Shown here: one piece after another, positions 7,056 to 15,817 of the stretch
How positions within the stretch are numbered: position 1 is the stretch's first letter
Layout: every line of letters begins with the position of its first letter
Source: Schaalia odontolytica
GTDB lineage: Bacteria; Actinomycetota; Actinomycetes; Actinomycetales; Actinomycetaceae
Direction of reading: 5' to 3'
Assembly: GCF_009730335.1 (NCBI RefSeq)
Contig: NZ_CP046315.1
Location: 1,116,001-1,180,000 of the forward strand
Length of the DNA: 64,000 nucleotides
The notes under the pieces: model-generated
Seen by the model: only the letters and a program-made list of their open reading frames with translations
What the model was told of the DNA's origin: nothing
Database searches by the model: none
Position numbers and translations under genes: made by a program

Positions 7056-9332
7056 CTACCACTCTTCCATGCCGGCGGGCAGGGGAGCGCAGTGGACGAC
7101 ATGCACGTCGTGGGTAGCGCGCGTGAGGGCGACGAAGAGGTCGCCGACGCCGTCACCGAGGATTTCCGCGGGTTCGACGAGGATGACCGAGTCAAACTCG
7201 AGGCCCTTGGAGGCCATGGCTGACAGGAGGCAGACGCGCTCGGAGAGGGCCGTCTCGCCGTCCACGTCGGCTCCCCACGCGCGGGCACGCTCCTTGCCGA
7301 CAATGAGGGCGATGCGGCCGCGGGAGGTCCCCGCCTCGCGATCGAGTCGTTCCTCGGACTCGCCCTGGGCCTGGGCGACGGCGCGCCACAGGGGGCTGTT
7401 CTCCTTCGACGAGGAGGCCGGGGCGTCCTTGGGCGCATCCACGTGGGTGACGCGGTAGCAATCCTCGACGTCGCGCACGGCCGTCATCGGGTAGAGGACG
7501 GGGACGCCGGCGCGCGCGACGACGCCTTCGGCGAGGGTCGTGAGCGTGGCGGGCGTGCGGTAGGAGACGGTCAGTGCGTACTCGGCCGCGAGGGCGCGCG
7601 CCGCCGGTCCGAGTGCCTTCTCCCAGGTGGGTGGGCGCTTGGAGCCGCGACGCTGATCGAGGTCGCCGACCACCGTGAAGGAACGCGACGGGCAGCGGCG
7701 CAGCAGGGCGCGCCAGGCCATGGGGGAGAGCTCCTGGGCTTCGTCGACCACGATGTGGCCGTACGCCCACGTGCGGTCCTTTGCGGCGGTTTCGGACAGC
7801 GGCGTCCAGGTGTCCTGGCCGGCCACCTGCTCCGCGAGCATCTGGGCGGTGACGATGCCCCCGCCCAGGTTCTGGGCTTCGATCGCCTCGCGGGCGCGTT
7901 CGATTGCGCCCTCGTCGGCTTCGCGCGACGTCGTCGAGGACGACGGCATGGGGCCCAGCAGTTCCTCGCACTCGTCCAGGATGGGCACGTCGGACACCGT
8001 CCACGGGGCAGAACGGGGACGCACGAGGGCAGCGAGCTCGTCGGGACGCAGGGGGGAGCCGGCCTTGCGGTTTGCTGCCGCCAAGACCTCGGGGCGAGCG
8101 TAGAGGCGGCGCAGCAGCGTCTGTGCGCTCGTCGGCATCCACGCCGTGTTGATTGCACGTCGGCAGTCCACGGAATCGCGGATTTCGATGAGCCAGGAGC
8201 GCTTGACTTCGGGATCGACGCCGCCCTCGGAGTCCGCGTCCCCGGCCTCGCGCGCCAAGCGCAGGGCCAAAACGTCCATGAGTTCGCGCGCGAAGGACTC
8301 TCGCGCCACGTTGTGTGCGCGGCCCGAGCGCTTCGCCCGGCGCCTCGCCGTTTCCACGTCGGCGCGCGTGAGCGTGACCGATCGGTTCCACACGCGCAGA
8401 ACCTGGTCGCCGTCGGGGAGCTTGGCCAGCGCGCGCACGGCCTCCTTGACGATCTTCGCCCACGCGGGAAGACCCTTGATGTGGGCCACGGCCTCGTCAT
8501 CGCTGCCGCGCGCGTTCACGCCGGGCACCAGGTCGCCCAGCGTCACTGACACGACGCCGGTCTCGCCCAGGGAGGGAAGGACCTGCTCGATGTAGCGCAG
8601 GAACAGGCGCGAGGGGCCAACGAGGAGGACACCCGAACGCTCGAGGCGCTCGCGGTGGGCGTACAGGAGGTAGGCGATGCGGTGAAGCGCGACGGCGGTC
8701 TTGCCGGTGCCCGGGCCGCCCTGGACGACCAGGAGTCCCTTGTCGGAGGCGCGGATGATGCGGTCCTGCTCGGACTGGATCGTGGCGACGATGTCGCCCA
8801 TGCGTCCGTCACGCGCCTCGCTGAGGGCGTGCATGAGAGCGCCCTCGCCCTGGAGTTCGAGCCCGGATGCGCTCGAGGCGTCCAGCAGCTCGTCTTCGAG
8901 GCCGGTGACGCGTCGGTCGCGGGTGGAAATGTGGCGGCGGCGTACGACGCCGTCCGGCTCGGCTGACGTGGCCTGGTAGAAGGGGCGCGCGGCGGGTGCG
9001 CGCCAGTCAACGAGCAGGGGAGTGCCGTCCTCGTGAGACAGGGAGAGGCGACCCACGTGGCGGGTCGAACGGTCGGCCATGTCGAGGCGACCAAACACTA
9101 GACGCTCTTCGACGCCTTCGAGGCGGGCGGCCATTTCACCCAGGTGAGCGGACAGGGCCTCGCGCTCGGTCCATCCCTGAGCGTTGCCGACCCCGTGGGT
9201 GGAGTGAACGCGCCCCTGACGATCCCGGTAGGAGGCACGCAGTGCGTCCAGGCGCTCGTAGGCGCTGTCCACAAATTCCTGTTCCGGCAACGGAAGGTCG
9301 GTCGACGACTCGCGATGAGTGCTCGTGGCCAT
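7056..9332 (-). CDS. helD: HelD-like superfamily 1 ATPase (RNA polymerase recycling factor)
   Basis: HelD proteins are UvrD/Rep-related ATPases that pull stalled RNA polymerase off nucleic acid and recycle it. The 758-residue product has an N-terminal coiled region with conserved aromatic and basic residues (LVDWRAPAARPFYQA at about 107-121), Walker A GGPGTGKT (205-212), a Walker B-type VVDEAQELSPMAWR near residue 530, and a C-terminal UvrD-like domain ending LFVALTRATHDVHV. The split between motif blocks and the conserved DWRAP segment favour HelD over PcrA/UvrD. The start is ATG 9332 with GAGGAGG upstream. I saw no rifampicin-associated element in the 170-base divergent gap. Confidence 0.85.
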   Translation of the reverse strand: MATSTHRESSTDLPLPEQEFVDSAYERLDALRASYRDRQGRVHSTHGVGNAQGWTEREALSAHLGEMAARLEGVEERLVFGRLDMADRSTRHVGRLSLSHEDGTPLLVDWRAPAARPFYQATSAEPDGVVRRRHISTRDRRVTGLEDELLDASSASGLELQGEGALMHALSEARDGRMGDIVATIQSEQDRIIRASDKGLLVVQGGPGTGKTAVALHRIAYLLYAHRERLERSGVLLVGPSRLFLRYIEQVLPSLGETGVVSVTLGDLVPGVNARGSDDEAVAHIKGLPAWAKIVKEAVRALAKLPDGDQVLRVWNRSVTLTRADVETARRRAKRSGRAHNVARESFARELMDVLALRLAREAGDADSEGGVDPEVKRSWLIEIRDSVDCRRAINTAWMPTSAQTLLRRLYARPEVLAAANRKAGSPLRPDELAALVRPRSAPWTVSDVPILDECEELLGPMPSSSTTSREADEGAIERAREAIEAQNLGGGIVTAQMLAEQVAGQDTWTPLSETAAKDRTWAYGHIVVDEAQELSPMAWRALLRRCPSRSFTVVGDLDQRRGSKRPPTWEKALGPAARALAAEYALTVSYRTPATLTTLAEGVVARAGVPVLYPMTAVRDVEDCYRVTHVDAPKDAPASSSKENSPLWRAVAQAQGESEERLDREAGTSRGRIALIVGKERARAWGADVDGETALSERVCLLSAMASKGLEFDSVILVEPAEILGDGVGDLFVALTRATHDVHVVHCAPLPAGMEEW

Positions 9333-9440
9333 GGGTCCTCCTCGTTTATGGGCCTTCTATTGTTCCCTACTTTTGCCTCGCGTGCTGTGTCGTCTGCGGA
9401 GTGGGCGAACTTCGCCGCAAGCTCAAAACCATCTCCCGCG

Positions 9441-9469
9441 TGACGTGGCGGGCGTGTCCCGGGTACGTT
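9441..9469 (+). promoter_or_regulatory. Candidate promoter of the PAC2 gene
   Basis: TGACGT (9441-9446) and TACGTT (9464-9469) are separated by 17 bases, 37 bases ahead of the GTG start. This is the only good pair in the divergent gap. Confidence 0.4.
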
Positions 9470-9505
9470 AGACACGAGGCAGAAGAATCAGCGTGAGGAG
9501 GAGAC

Positions 9506-10582
9506 GTGAGTATCAACGCCACTGACCTGTATGCCGACGGTCCCGCCGCCGGCGCGAAGGCGAAGATTCTCCTCATCCACTTTGATGGGGCGATTGACGC
9601 CGGGGCCGCCGGACGTATAGCGATCGGCCAGCTCCTGCGTTCCCTGCACAACGAGCGGGTCGCGACCTTCGATGCGGATGCGCTCATGGACTACCGCTCG
9701 CACCGCCCGATCGCGACCGTCGATAACTGGGTGTCCTCCCCGGACATGGTGATGCCCGAAACTGTCCTTGACCTCGTCGAAGACGACATGGGCAACCCGA
9801 TCCTGGTCCTGCACGGCGCCGAACCCGACGCGCACTGGGAGTCGTTCACGAACGCGATCAACGAGCTGTGCGAGCGTGCCGGCGTCGAGATCACCTTCTC
9901 GCTGCACGGGGTGCCCTCGGGCGTGCCGCACACGCGACCGACGCCAGTGCACGTGCAGGCCACCGACGCGTCGCTGCTTCCCCCGGGGTCTGGCGCGATC
10001 TCGAATCACATGCAGTTCCCTTCCCCGCTGTCCACCTTCATGCAGATCCGCATGGGGCAACGAGGCATTGGCGGGCTGGCGCTGCTCGGCGCGGTCCCGT
10101 ATTACATGGCGGACACCGGCTACCCGGCGGCCTCCTCGGCCCTGCTCACCTCCTTCGCGAAGTTTGCTGACCTGTCTCTGCCCGTCGGTGATCTCGAACA
10201 GGGGGCCGCGCAGGACCAAGAGAACATCGCCAAGCTCGTGGAGGGAAACCCTGACATCTCGCACACGGTCTCCAACCTCGAGGAACACTTCGATGCGTGG
10301 ACCGGAGGGGAGGGTGCGATCCCTCTGCCCGGACTCGGTCAGCGCCCGTCTGCGGGCGGCGAGGAGAAGACCCCGAAGGATATCGGTGACGTCATCGAGG
10401 CCTACCTGGCGCAGGTCTCGCGCGCCCAGGACGAGGAGATCGAGTCCGTTCAGCGCGCCCCGCGCACCGAAGAATCCGAGGAACCTTCCAAGCCCGACAC
10501 GATCGAGGACGTGCTTGCACGCATCGAGGCGCGTCGCAATGGAAAGGGCCCGGGGCCCTCGGCTCCGCGTCACCGCGCCTGA
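9506..10582 (+). CDS. PAC2 (proteasome assembly chaperone) family protein
   Basis: The 358-residue product starts at GTG 9506 behind GAGGAGGAG. It has the actinobacterial PAC2 fold signatures: the first strand KILLIHFDGAIDAG, the central LVLHGAEPDAHWESF, a SLHGVPSGVPHTRP turn, and GLALLGAVPYYMADTGYPAAS. The last ~90 residues are charged and probably disordered. Actinobacterial PAC2 proteins occur near proteasome or DNA metabolism genes, but their biochemical role is not settled. No proteasome gene is in the window. It converges on the spermidine-synthase-like gene with 58 bases between them. Confidence 0.8.
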   Translation: MSINATDLYADGPAAGAKAKILLIHFDGAIDAGAAGRIAIGQLLRSLHNERVATFDADALMDYRSHRPIATVDNWVSSPDMVMPETVLDLVEDDMGNPILVLHGAEPDAHWESFTNAINELCERAGVEITFSLHGVPSGVPHTRPTPVHVQATDASLLPPGSGAISNHMQFPSPLSTFMQIRMGQRGIGGLALLGAVPYYMADTGYPAASSALLTSFAKFADLSLPVGDLEQGAAQDQENIAKLVEGNPDISHTVSNLEEHFDAWTGGEGAIPLPGLGQRPSAGGEEKTPKDIGDVIEAYLAQVSRAQDEEIESVQRAPRTEESEEPSKPDTIEDVLARIEARRNGKGPGPSAPRHRA

Positions 10583-10640
10583 GCTCTATCCACGTACCCG
10601 GGCTCGCCCGTGCGCGTGAATTCACCCGTGCGTTGGAGCG

Positions 10641-11462
10641 TCAGTCCGCCTGCGGATAGCCCACCAGCGAGTCTGTCAGCGCCCGCGTGCCTGCGACCCA
10701 GCGTGTCAGGTCTGCCGGCCTCGTAATGCGGGCCGGGAGAGCCAGCGTGCGCAGGGCCCGATCGATCTGATCAACGTCCACGACGTCGGCGGCACTCGCG
10801 AGGGTGACGACGTTGCCGCGCCGTCCCCCTCGCCCCACCTTTGGGTCCTGGATGGATGCCACGAAGGGGAACACCTCCTGCAGGGCGGCCACGTCCTGGC
10901 GCGCGTTGGCTGGGCCTCCGTGCGCGCAATTGACCAGGTACACCCCCGAGGCCGCCAGGGCGCGCCGTGCTCGATCGGCGCACTCCACCGTGCGCAGATG
11001 ATCGGGAGTCACGCCCGACGCGAACGCGTCGCGCACGATGACGTCGAAAGAACCCTCTCGTGCCCCGTCGAGGACCGCGCGCCCGTCACCAACGCGGATC
11101 TTGACCTGCGGGGCCCCCGGGATGGGGAAATGCTCACGCACCTGCTCGGCCAAAAGACGATCGATCTCAACGGCGACGTGGCGCGAATTCGGGCGAGACG
11201 AGGACCATGCGCAGGCGAGTGCGCAGGCCGCGCCGCCGACGTGGAGCGCACGGAAACGATCCTGGGGACCCCACAGCGAGGACACGACGGCGTCCATATG
11301 CTGCATGTACTCGAACTCCAAGTACGTGGGGTCCGACGTGTCGACCGCGGACGATTCGACGTCGCCCAGGAACAGCGTCGCGCGCGGACCGTCCCAGCGG
11401 ATCCGGGCCGAGCCGAAATCCGTGTCGAAGGAGATGTCGCGTGACGAAGATGAGCGTGCCAT
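10641..11462 (-). CDS. Spermidine synthase-like, SAM-binding-fold protein
   Basis: The ~273-residue product has a Rossmann fold like polyamine aminopropyltransferases. It shows YLEFEYMQHMDAVVSSLW, a first glycine loop ALHVGGAACALA, an acidic strand end (VEID), the segment FDVIVRDAFASG and the hairpin ASGVYLVNCAHGG. The Asp of the RDAF segment is where the aminopropyl catalytic aspartate would be. The glycine loop is degenerate (GGAACALA), so true spermidine synthase activity is doubtful; many actinobacterial relatives have no assigned substrate. I chose ATG 11462. In-frame ATGs at 11480 and 11516 also exist and none has a clear ribosome site. It is divergent from dinB. Confidence 0.7.
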   Translation of the reverse strand: MARSSSSRDISFDTDFGSARIRWDGPRATLFLGDVESSAVDTSDPTYLEFEYMQHMDAVVSSLWGPQDRFRALHVGGAACALACAWSSSRPNSRHVAVEIDRLLAEQVREHFPIPGAPQVKIRVGDGRAVLDGAREGSFDVIVRDAFASGVTPDHLRTVECADRARRALAASGVYLVNCAHGGPANARQDVAALQEVFPFVASIQDPKVGRGGRRGNVVTLASAADVVDVDQIDRALRTLALPARITRPADLTRWVAGTRALTDSLVGYPQAD

Positions 11463-11509
11463 GGTGGACACTGTAACCATGGATGACGCCCACGGGCACA
11501 GGAGGTGAC

Positions 11510-12853
11510 ATGTCAAACGCTCCCAGGGACGCGCGCGCCAAACGCGACTGGGGATCGGACGATAGCGCCACGCCGATTCTGCACGTCGACATGGACTCCT
11601 TCTTTGCGCAGGTTGAAATGCGCGAGGACCCGAGTCTTGTCGGCCGCCCCATCATCGTAGGCGGCACGTCCGGGCGCGGAGTCGTCACCTCCGCCACCTA
11701 TGAGGCCCGGGCCCTGGGCGTGCGTGCCGGCATGCCCACCTCGCGCGCCCGCGCCCTGTGCCCAGGCGCCGCATTCATCCCCGGAAACCACGGCCTCTAT
11801 CAACGCTATTCCCGCCAGGTGATGGCGATTCTCGCCACCGTCACCCCCGTCCTCGAGCAGGTCTCCATCGACGAAGCCTTCCTCGACGTCTCCGGGGCGC
11901 GCCGCAGGCTGGGATCGCCCACCCAGATCGCTCGACTCATCCGTGCGCGTATCCGCGAAGCCGTCGGGCTACCCGCATCCGTCGGAATCGCCGCCACCAA
12001 GTCGGTCGCCAAGATTGCCTCCTCGCACGCCAAGCCCGACGGCCTGCTCCTCATCCCGCAGGCGGCCACGGTCGACTTCCTCCACGGACTGCCCGTTGGA
12101 GCACTGTGGGGAGTTGGGGGAAAGACCGCGGCGATCCTCGATCGGGAAGGGATTGACATGATCGGGGACCTCGCCAACGCCCCACTCACGCGCCTCACTA
12201 AGCTCCTTGGCGTCGCTTCGGCCCACCACCTGCACGACCTGTCGTGGGGCAGAGACCCGCGTCCCGTCGCCCCCACACGCGCGGAGAAATCGGTCGGCAT
12301 GGAAAGAACCTTCGAGGAGGACGTGCGCTCACGGGCAGACATTGAAGAGTTCATCCTGGCGGCCTCGCACGACTGCGCCCGCAGGCTGCGCGCCGGAGGG
12401 GTCGTGGGGTGGACCGTGGGCATCAAGATGCGCGGCACTGATTTTCATACGATCACGCGCAGCGTGAGCCTCGTGGCCCCCACCGACACGGGGCGAGATA
12501 TTGCGCAGGCGGCACAGGGCCTGTTCGCCCGCGAGGACATACCGATCGGGGGAGTGCGGCTCTTCGGCGTGCGCGTGGAGGGGCTGCAGGCGCGCTCGGG
12601 CGGCGTCGCCGTCACACTCGACCGCGATGAGAGGCCCGCCGCCTCCGAGCGTGCGATGGATCAGATCCGTGACAAGTTCGGCGCGGGCGCGCTCGCCCCC
12701 GCCACGCTCCTGGGTAAGAAGGTGCCGGGCAGGCGCTCCTTTGGTGGGGATAGCGACGAGGCCGGGGCTTCTCCCGCCGGCCCCAGCGCTCAGGCGCACG
12801 GGCAGGGGAGTGACCCCGGCAACGAAGAGCCCACGCAGGGAACGCTCCTGTAA
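11510..12853 (+). CDS. dinB: DNA polymerase IV (Y-family translesion polymerase)
   Basis: Pol IV copies past DNA lesions. The start is ATG 11510 behind a near-perfect ribosome site (AGGAGGTGA, 11500-11508), giving 447 residues. Catalytic acids are D27 in ILHVDMDSFFAQVE and D121/E122 in SIDEAFLDVSG. The steric-gate region follows the DMDSFFA block, then come a helix-hairpin-helix thumb (VGGKTAAILDREGI) and the little-finger domain. The final five residues QGTLL resemble a C-terminal sliding-clamp peptide. I found no SOS box upstream although lexA is only 9 kb away, so SOS control is not supported by sequence. Confidence 0.93.
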   Translation: MSNAPRDARAKRDWGSDDSATPILHVDMDSFFAQVEMREDPSLVGRPIIVGGTSGRGVVTSATYEARALGVRAGMPTSRARALCPGAAFIPGNHGLYQRYSRQVMAILATVTPVLEQVSIDEAFLDVSGARRRLGSPTQIARLIRARIREAVGLPASVGIAATKSVAKIASSHAKPDGLLLIPQAATVDFLHGLPVGALWGVGGKTAAILDREGIDMIGDLANAPLTRLTKLLGVASAHHLHDLSWGRDPRPVAPTRAEKSVGMERTFEEDVRSRADIEEFILAASHDCARRLRAGGVVGWTVGIKMRGTDFHTITRSVSLVAPTDTGRDIAQAAQGLFAREDIPIGGVRLFGVRVEGLQARSGGVAVTLDRDERPAASERAMDQIRDKFGAGALAPATLLGKKVPGRRSFGGDSDEAGASPAGPSAQAHGQGSDPGNEEPTQGTLL

Positions 12854-12920
12854 GGCCAGTTCGTCTCCGGCATGTCACACGCGCTAAGCTGAGGACAACA
12901 CCGTCCGAAAGGGGCACCCA

Positions 12921-13337
12921 ATGGCTCTCACCGAGTACGAGAAGAAGATCCTCGAGCAGATGGAAGCATCCCTGCGCGAGGAAGACCCGGCGTTGGCCTC
13001 CCAGATGTCCGCCCCTGCGGTCGAAGAGGACCCCGAGCCGGCTCGCGGACCGCGCGCTCCGCGTCGCATCGCGCTGGGCCTGACCGGAGCGGTCCTGGGC
13101 ATGGTCGTCCTGGTCGCTGCTGTGTCGCTGGGATACTCAATCCTCTCGATCCTCCTGGGGGTCGCCGGTTTCGCGCTGACGGTCGCAGGTGTCCTCTACG
13201 CCATGTCGCGCCCGGGAGCATCGTCGTCAGAGTCGGCCGATGAATCGTCCGCGCGCGGCGCAGACAAGAGCAGCGGATGGAGTTCCTTCATTCAGGACCA
13301 GGAGCGCCGCTGGGACGACCGTCGAGACAACGACTAG
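12921..13337 (+). CDS. DUF3040 membrane protein
   Basis: The 138-residue product has the DUF3040 signature at its start (LTEYEKKILEQMEASLREEDPALA), a proline-rich linker, two adjacent membrane helices (about residues 52-94) and a charged tail. The family is restricted to actinobacteria and its function is unknown. The gene commonly lies next to dinB and upstream of mraZ, as here, so a link with envelope or division is possible but unproven. The start is ATG 12921 with GAAAGGGG ahead. A terminator and a tandem repeat follow. Confidence 0.85.
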   Translation: MALTEYEKKILEQMEASLREEDPALASQMSAPAVEEDPEPARGPRAPRRIALGLTGAVLGMVVLVAAVSLGYSILSILLGVAGFALTVAGVLYAMSRPGASSSESADESSARGADKSSGWSSFIQDQERRWDDRRDND

Positions 13338-13356
13338 GAGTTCCATACGACTGATG

Positions 13357-13393
13357 AAGCGGGGTGAGCCGGTTTAGTCGGCTCGCCCCGCTT
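13357..13393 (+). terminator. Terminator of the DUF3040 gene
   Basis: A 15-bp stem (13357-13371 with 13379-13393, one wobble) has a T-rich 7-base loop. Its right arm runs directly into the tandem repeat. Confidence 0.8.
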
Positions 13394-13394
13394 T

Positions 13395-13570
13395 ACTGCG
13401 CTCCCCACTGCGCTCCCCACTGCGCTCCCCACTGCGCTCCCCACTGCGCTCCCCACTGCGCTCCCCACTGCGCTCCCTACTGTGCTCCCCGGGATTCTCC
13501 ACCTCACTCCCCACTGCGCTCCCCACTGTGCTCCCCGGGATTCTCCACCTCACTCCCCACTGTCCTCCCC
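13395..13570. repeat. 12-bp tandem repeat with nested 22-bp interruptions
   Basis: Eight head-to-tail copies of a 12-base unit (ACTGCGCTCCCC and one-base variants) run from 13395 to 13490. A 22-base spacer (GGGATTCTCCACCTCACTCC plus CC, 13491-13512) is followed by two more units, an identical spacer (13537-13558) and a last unit (13559-13570). One frame reads CAPH repeats, but that frame has no ribosome site and no family match, so I do not call a gene. The array directly abuts the DUF3040 terminator. Confidence 0.95.
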
Positions 13571-13806
13571 GAGAGTGGCACCGGTGCCCTTTAAACGCTC
13601 CCATGCCTCGTGAAGATGCTGTAATAACAACGAATTACACCTGTTGTGCATCCCGTTATCGCCTCTGACAGCCGTCGTCCATGACGGCGCGACTTACCGA
13701 GTGTGTGCAAGATTTCCCCACTTTTCTCCACCTGATTTTTTCGCTGCAATTCCGCCATTTTTGGCTCGATGTATCTCGCGCCACGCCGTAAGTTCCCGCG
13801 TAAATA
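13571..13806. other. Non-coding upstream region of the dcw cluster
   Basis: About 236 bases with no supportable gene, clearly more AT-rich than the surroundings. It holds small inverted repeats (GTAAT at 13621-13625 with ATTAC at 13634-13638) and a -10-like TAAATA at 13801-13806 just ahead of the MraZ operator. I could not fix a -35 element. Confidence 0.5.
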
Positions 13807-13831
13807 TGGGGTCTGGTGGGTTAAAGTGGGG
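13807..13831 (+). promoter_or_regulatory. MraZ operator: three TGGGN repeats with 5-base spacers
   Basis: TGGGG (13807-13811), TGGGT (13817-13821) and TGGGG (13827-13831) are direct repeats separated by exactly 5 bases. This is the spacing known for MraZ binding in Escherichia coli. It lies 30 bases ahead of mraZ, so MraZ probably controls its own operon here. Confidence 0.85.
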
Positions 13832-13860
13832 GAAAGTTCCGAACAGGGGAGGGCGGTGAC

Positions 13861-14292
13861 ATGTTCCTCGGTACGTACGAGCCAAAGCTCGACGACAAGG
13901 GCCGCATGTTCCTGCCCGCGCGCTTTCGCGAGGACATGGAGGGCGGAATCGTCCTCACTCGCGGACAAGAGCACTGCATTTACGCATTCCCTGCGTCGGA
14001 GTTCGAGAACATGACCGCGGAACTGCGCCGCGCGCCCCTGTCGTCCAAGCAGGCGCGTGACTGGATCCGCGTGATGCTCTCGGGTGCCTATAAGGAGGTC
14101 CCGGACAAGCAGGGGCGCATAAGCGTCCCTGCAGACCTGCGTGCATACGCCGGTCTGGGTCGTGAGCTCGCCGTCATTGGCGCGGGCTCGCGAGCCGAAA
14201 TCTGGGATGCCTCGGCCTGGCGTGAATACCTCGCGGTCCAGGAGGAGGTCTTCTCCAATACAGCAGAAGAGATTATTCCCGGGATGTTCTGA
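13861..14292 (+). CDS. mraZ: MraZ transcriptional regulator
   Basis: MraZ is a DNA-binding protein with two AbrB/SpoVT-type folds that controls the division and wall cluster. The 143-residue product has the two DxKGR-type motifs, [15 protein letters not shown] (about 10-24) and [14 protein letters not shown] (about 81-94). The start is ATG 13861 behind GGGGAGGG. It is first in the dcw cluster and has its own three-repeat operator. A 111-base gap separates it from rsmH. Confidence 0.95.
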   Translation: MFLGTYEPKLDDKGRMFLPARFREDMEGGIVLTRGQEHCIYAFPASEFENMTAELRRAPLSSKQARDWIRVMLSGAYKEVPDKQGRISVPADLRAYAGLGRELAVIGAGSRAEIWDASAWREYLAVQEEVFSNTAEEIIPGMF

Positions 14293-14403
14293 CCCGTACG
14301 TTCAGGTCTCCGCCCGCTGTTCCGACATCACTTCCCCGGTGGCGGAGCACGGTGGGGGACCTGGGTGGACGGATCGAGGCGATAAACGTAAAGGAGGCGC
14401 GAC

Positions 14404-15411
14404 ATGCGCGATGCATCGGAGCCGGTGCGCGATTCGTCGCGCCCCGCGAGCGAGCGTCACGTCCCCGTGCTGCTACGCGAGTGCCTCGACATGCTCGCCC
14501 CGGCGATCAAACGCCCCGGTGCTGTCCTCGTGGATGGAACCCTCGGCATGGGCGGTCACACCGAGGGAGCTCTCGAGCGTTTTGAGGGACTCACCGTCAT
14601 CGGCATTGACCGTGACCCCCAGGCCATCGAGCTGGCCTCGGCACGCCTCGAGCGCTTCGGGACACGTTTCCGCGCGGTCCACACCACCTACGACAACATT
14701 GATGTGGCCGTTGAGGAGCAGCTCGGTACGGGCGCTCGCGTGGACGGCGTTCTCATGGACCTGGGAGTGTCGTCCCTCCAGCTCGACGAGGCCGACCGCG
14801 GCTTCGCCTACTCGAAGGATGCTCCGCTCGACATGCGAATGGACGCGACGAGCGGGCAGAGCGCGGCGGACCTGCTGGCCACCTCCTCGGAGGGTGAACT
14901 AATCCGTATCCTGCGCACTTACGGCGAAGAGAAGTTTGCGCCCCGGATTGCCAGGCTCATCATCCGCCGCCGAGACGACGCGCCCATCACTCGCACCGGA
15001 GAGCTCGTGGACATCATTCGCGAGGCAATCCCGGCACCTGCGAGGCGCACGGGCGGCAACCCAGCGAAACGCACGTTCCAGGCGCTGCGCGTTGCGGTCA
15101 ACGACGAGCTGACCATCTTGGAGCGGGCGCTCCCGCGGGCGCTGTCCAGTCTGAGAGTTGGCGGGCGCCTTGTCGTGGAGTCCTACCAAAGCCTTGAAGA
15201 CCGAATAGTCAAAGATGTGCTGCGCTGCGGCTCCACGTCCGCAGCGCCTCCCGGACTGCCGGTCGTCCCCGACGAGATGGCTCCCAGCCTGCGCCTGCTG
15301 ACGAAGGGCGCAAACAAGGCCGACCAGGCCGAACAAGACCACAATCCCCGATCCGCTTCCGTGCGACTGCGCGGTGCGGAGCTCATCCGTGAATGGAAGG
15401 ACCTCGCATGA
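14404..15411 (+). CDS. rsmH: 16S rRNA (cytosine-1402 N4)-methyltransferase
   Basis: RsmH (MraW) methylates C1402 in the ribosomal P site using SAM. The 335-residue product carries HVPVLLRECLDML, the SAM loop VDGTLGMGGHTEG, the acidic strand IGIDRDPQA, a catalytic-region DLGVSSLQLDEADRGFAY, and NPAKRTFQALRVAVNDEL. The ribosome site AAAGGAGG at 14390-14397 supports ATG 14404. A variable N-terminal stretch of ~16 residues precedes the conserved start. Its TGA overlaps the ftsL ATG by four bases. Confidence 0.95.
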   Translation: MRDASEPVRDSSRPASERHVPVLLRECLDMLAPAIKRPGAVLVDGTLGMGGHTEGALERFEGLTVIGIDRDPQAIELASARLERFGTRFRAVHTTYDNIDVAVEEQLGTGARVDGVLMDLGVSSLQLDEADRGFAYSKDAPLDMRMDATSGQSAADLLATSSEGELIRILRTYGEEKFAPRIARLIIRRRDDAPITRTGELVDIIREAIPAPARRTGGNPAKRTFQALRVAVNDELTILERALPRALSSLRVGGRLVVESYQSLEDRIVKDVLRCGSTSAAPPGLPVVPDEMAPSLRLLTKGANKADQAEQDHNPRSASVRLRGAELIREWKDLA

Positions 15412-15800
15412 GTGCAGCAACCGCGAAGGCACGTCCCGCAGCACGCCCCGAGCTGCGCCGCGACGAGGTCCACGAGCTTCGTCTCGTCCAGGGCACCCGC
15501 CCGCGCCGTTCCCTGATGGCTATCGTGGCCCTCCTCGTCGTCGTCGCTCTGGCGTCTGTGGTGACCTCAATGGTGCTCAACACCCGCATGGCGCAGACCT
15601 CCTTTGAGATCCGCGAGCAGCAGCTCGCGCTCAACGAACTGGAGGCGCAGTCGTGGACCATGCGCGCTGAGCTGGATCGCAAAGCCTCGCCGACGGAACT
15701 GGAGAAGGCGGCCAAGGCGAACGGCATGGTGCCCGCCGGCAAGTCGGGTTTCATCACGCTTGAGACCGGCACTGTCGAGGCTGGAACCCCCGCGAAGTAA
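15408..15800 (+). CDS. ftsL: FtsL-like septum membrane protein
   Basis: The 130-residue product has a short basic cytoplasmic head, one membrane helix (about 39-60, LMAIVALLVVVALASVVTSMV) and a coiled-coil extracellular part rich in Glu and Leu (EIREQQLALNELEAQSW). This architecture and its place between rsmH and ftsI identify FtsL, which forms a complex with FtsQ and FtsB and activates FtsWI at the septum. FtsL sequences diverge widely, so position carries much of the weight. The start is ATG 15408 within the rsmH stop. Confidence 0.8.
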   Translation: MSAATAKARPAARPELRRDEVHELRLVQGTRPRRSLMAIVALLVVVALASVVTSMVLNTRMAQTSFEIREQQLALNELEAQSWTMRAELDRKASPTELEKAAKANGMVPAGKSGFITLETGTVEAGTPAK

Positions 15801-15817
15801 CTCGGAGGCGAGTGCCT

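Noticed and set aside
9333-9505. Rifampicin-associated element upstream of helD.
   Set aside because: No inverted repeat resembling the known 19-base element is present.
13395-13570. Possible CRISPR array.
   Set aside because: Repeat units are 12 bases with no unique spacers; the only spacers are two identical 22-mers.
13364-13594. Frame reading repeated CAPH residues (and the opposite frame reading SGER repeats).
   Set aside because: Both are translations of the 12-bp array. No ribosome site or family match supports coding.
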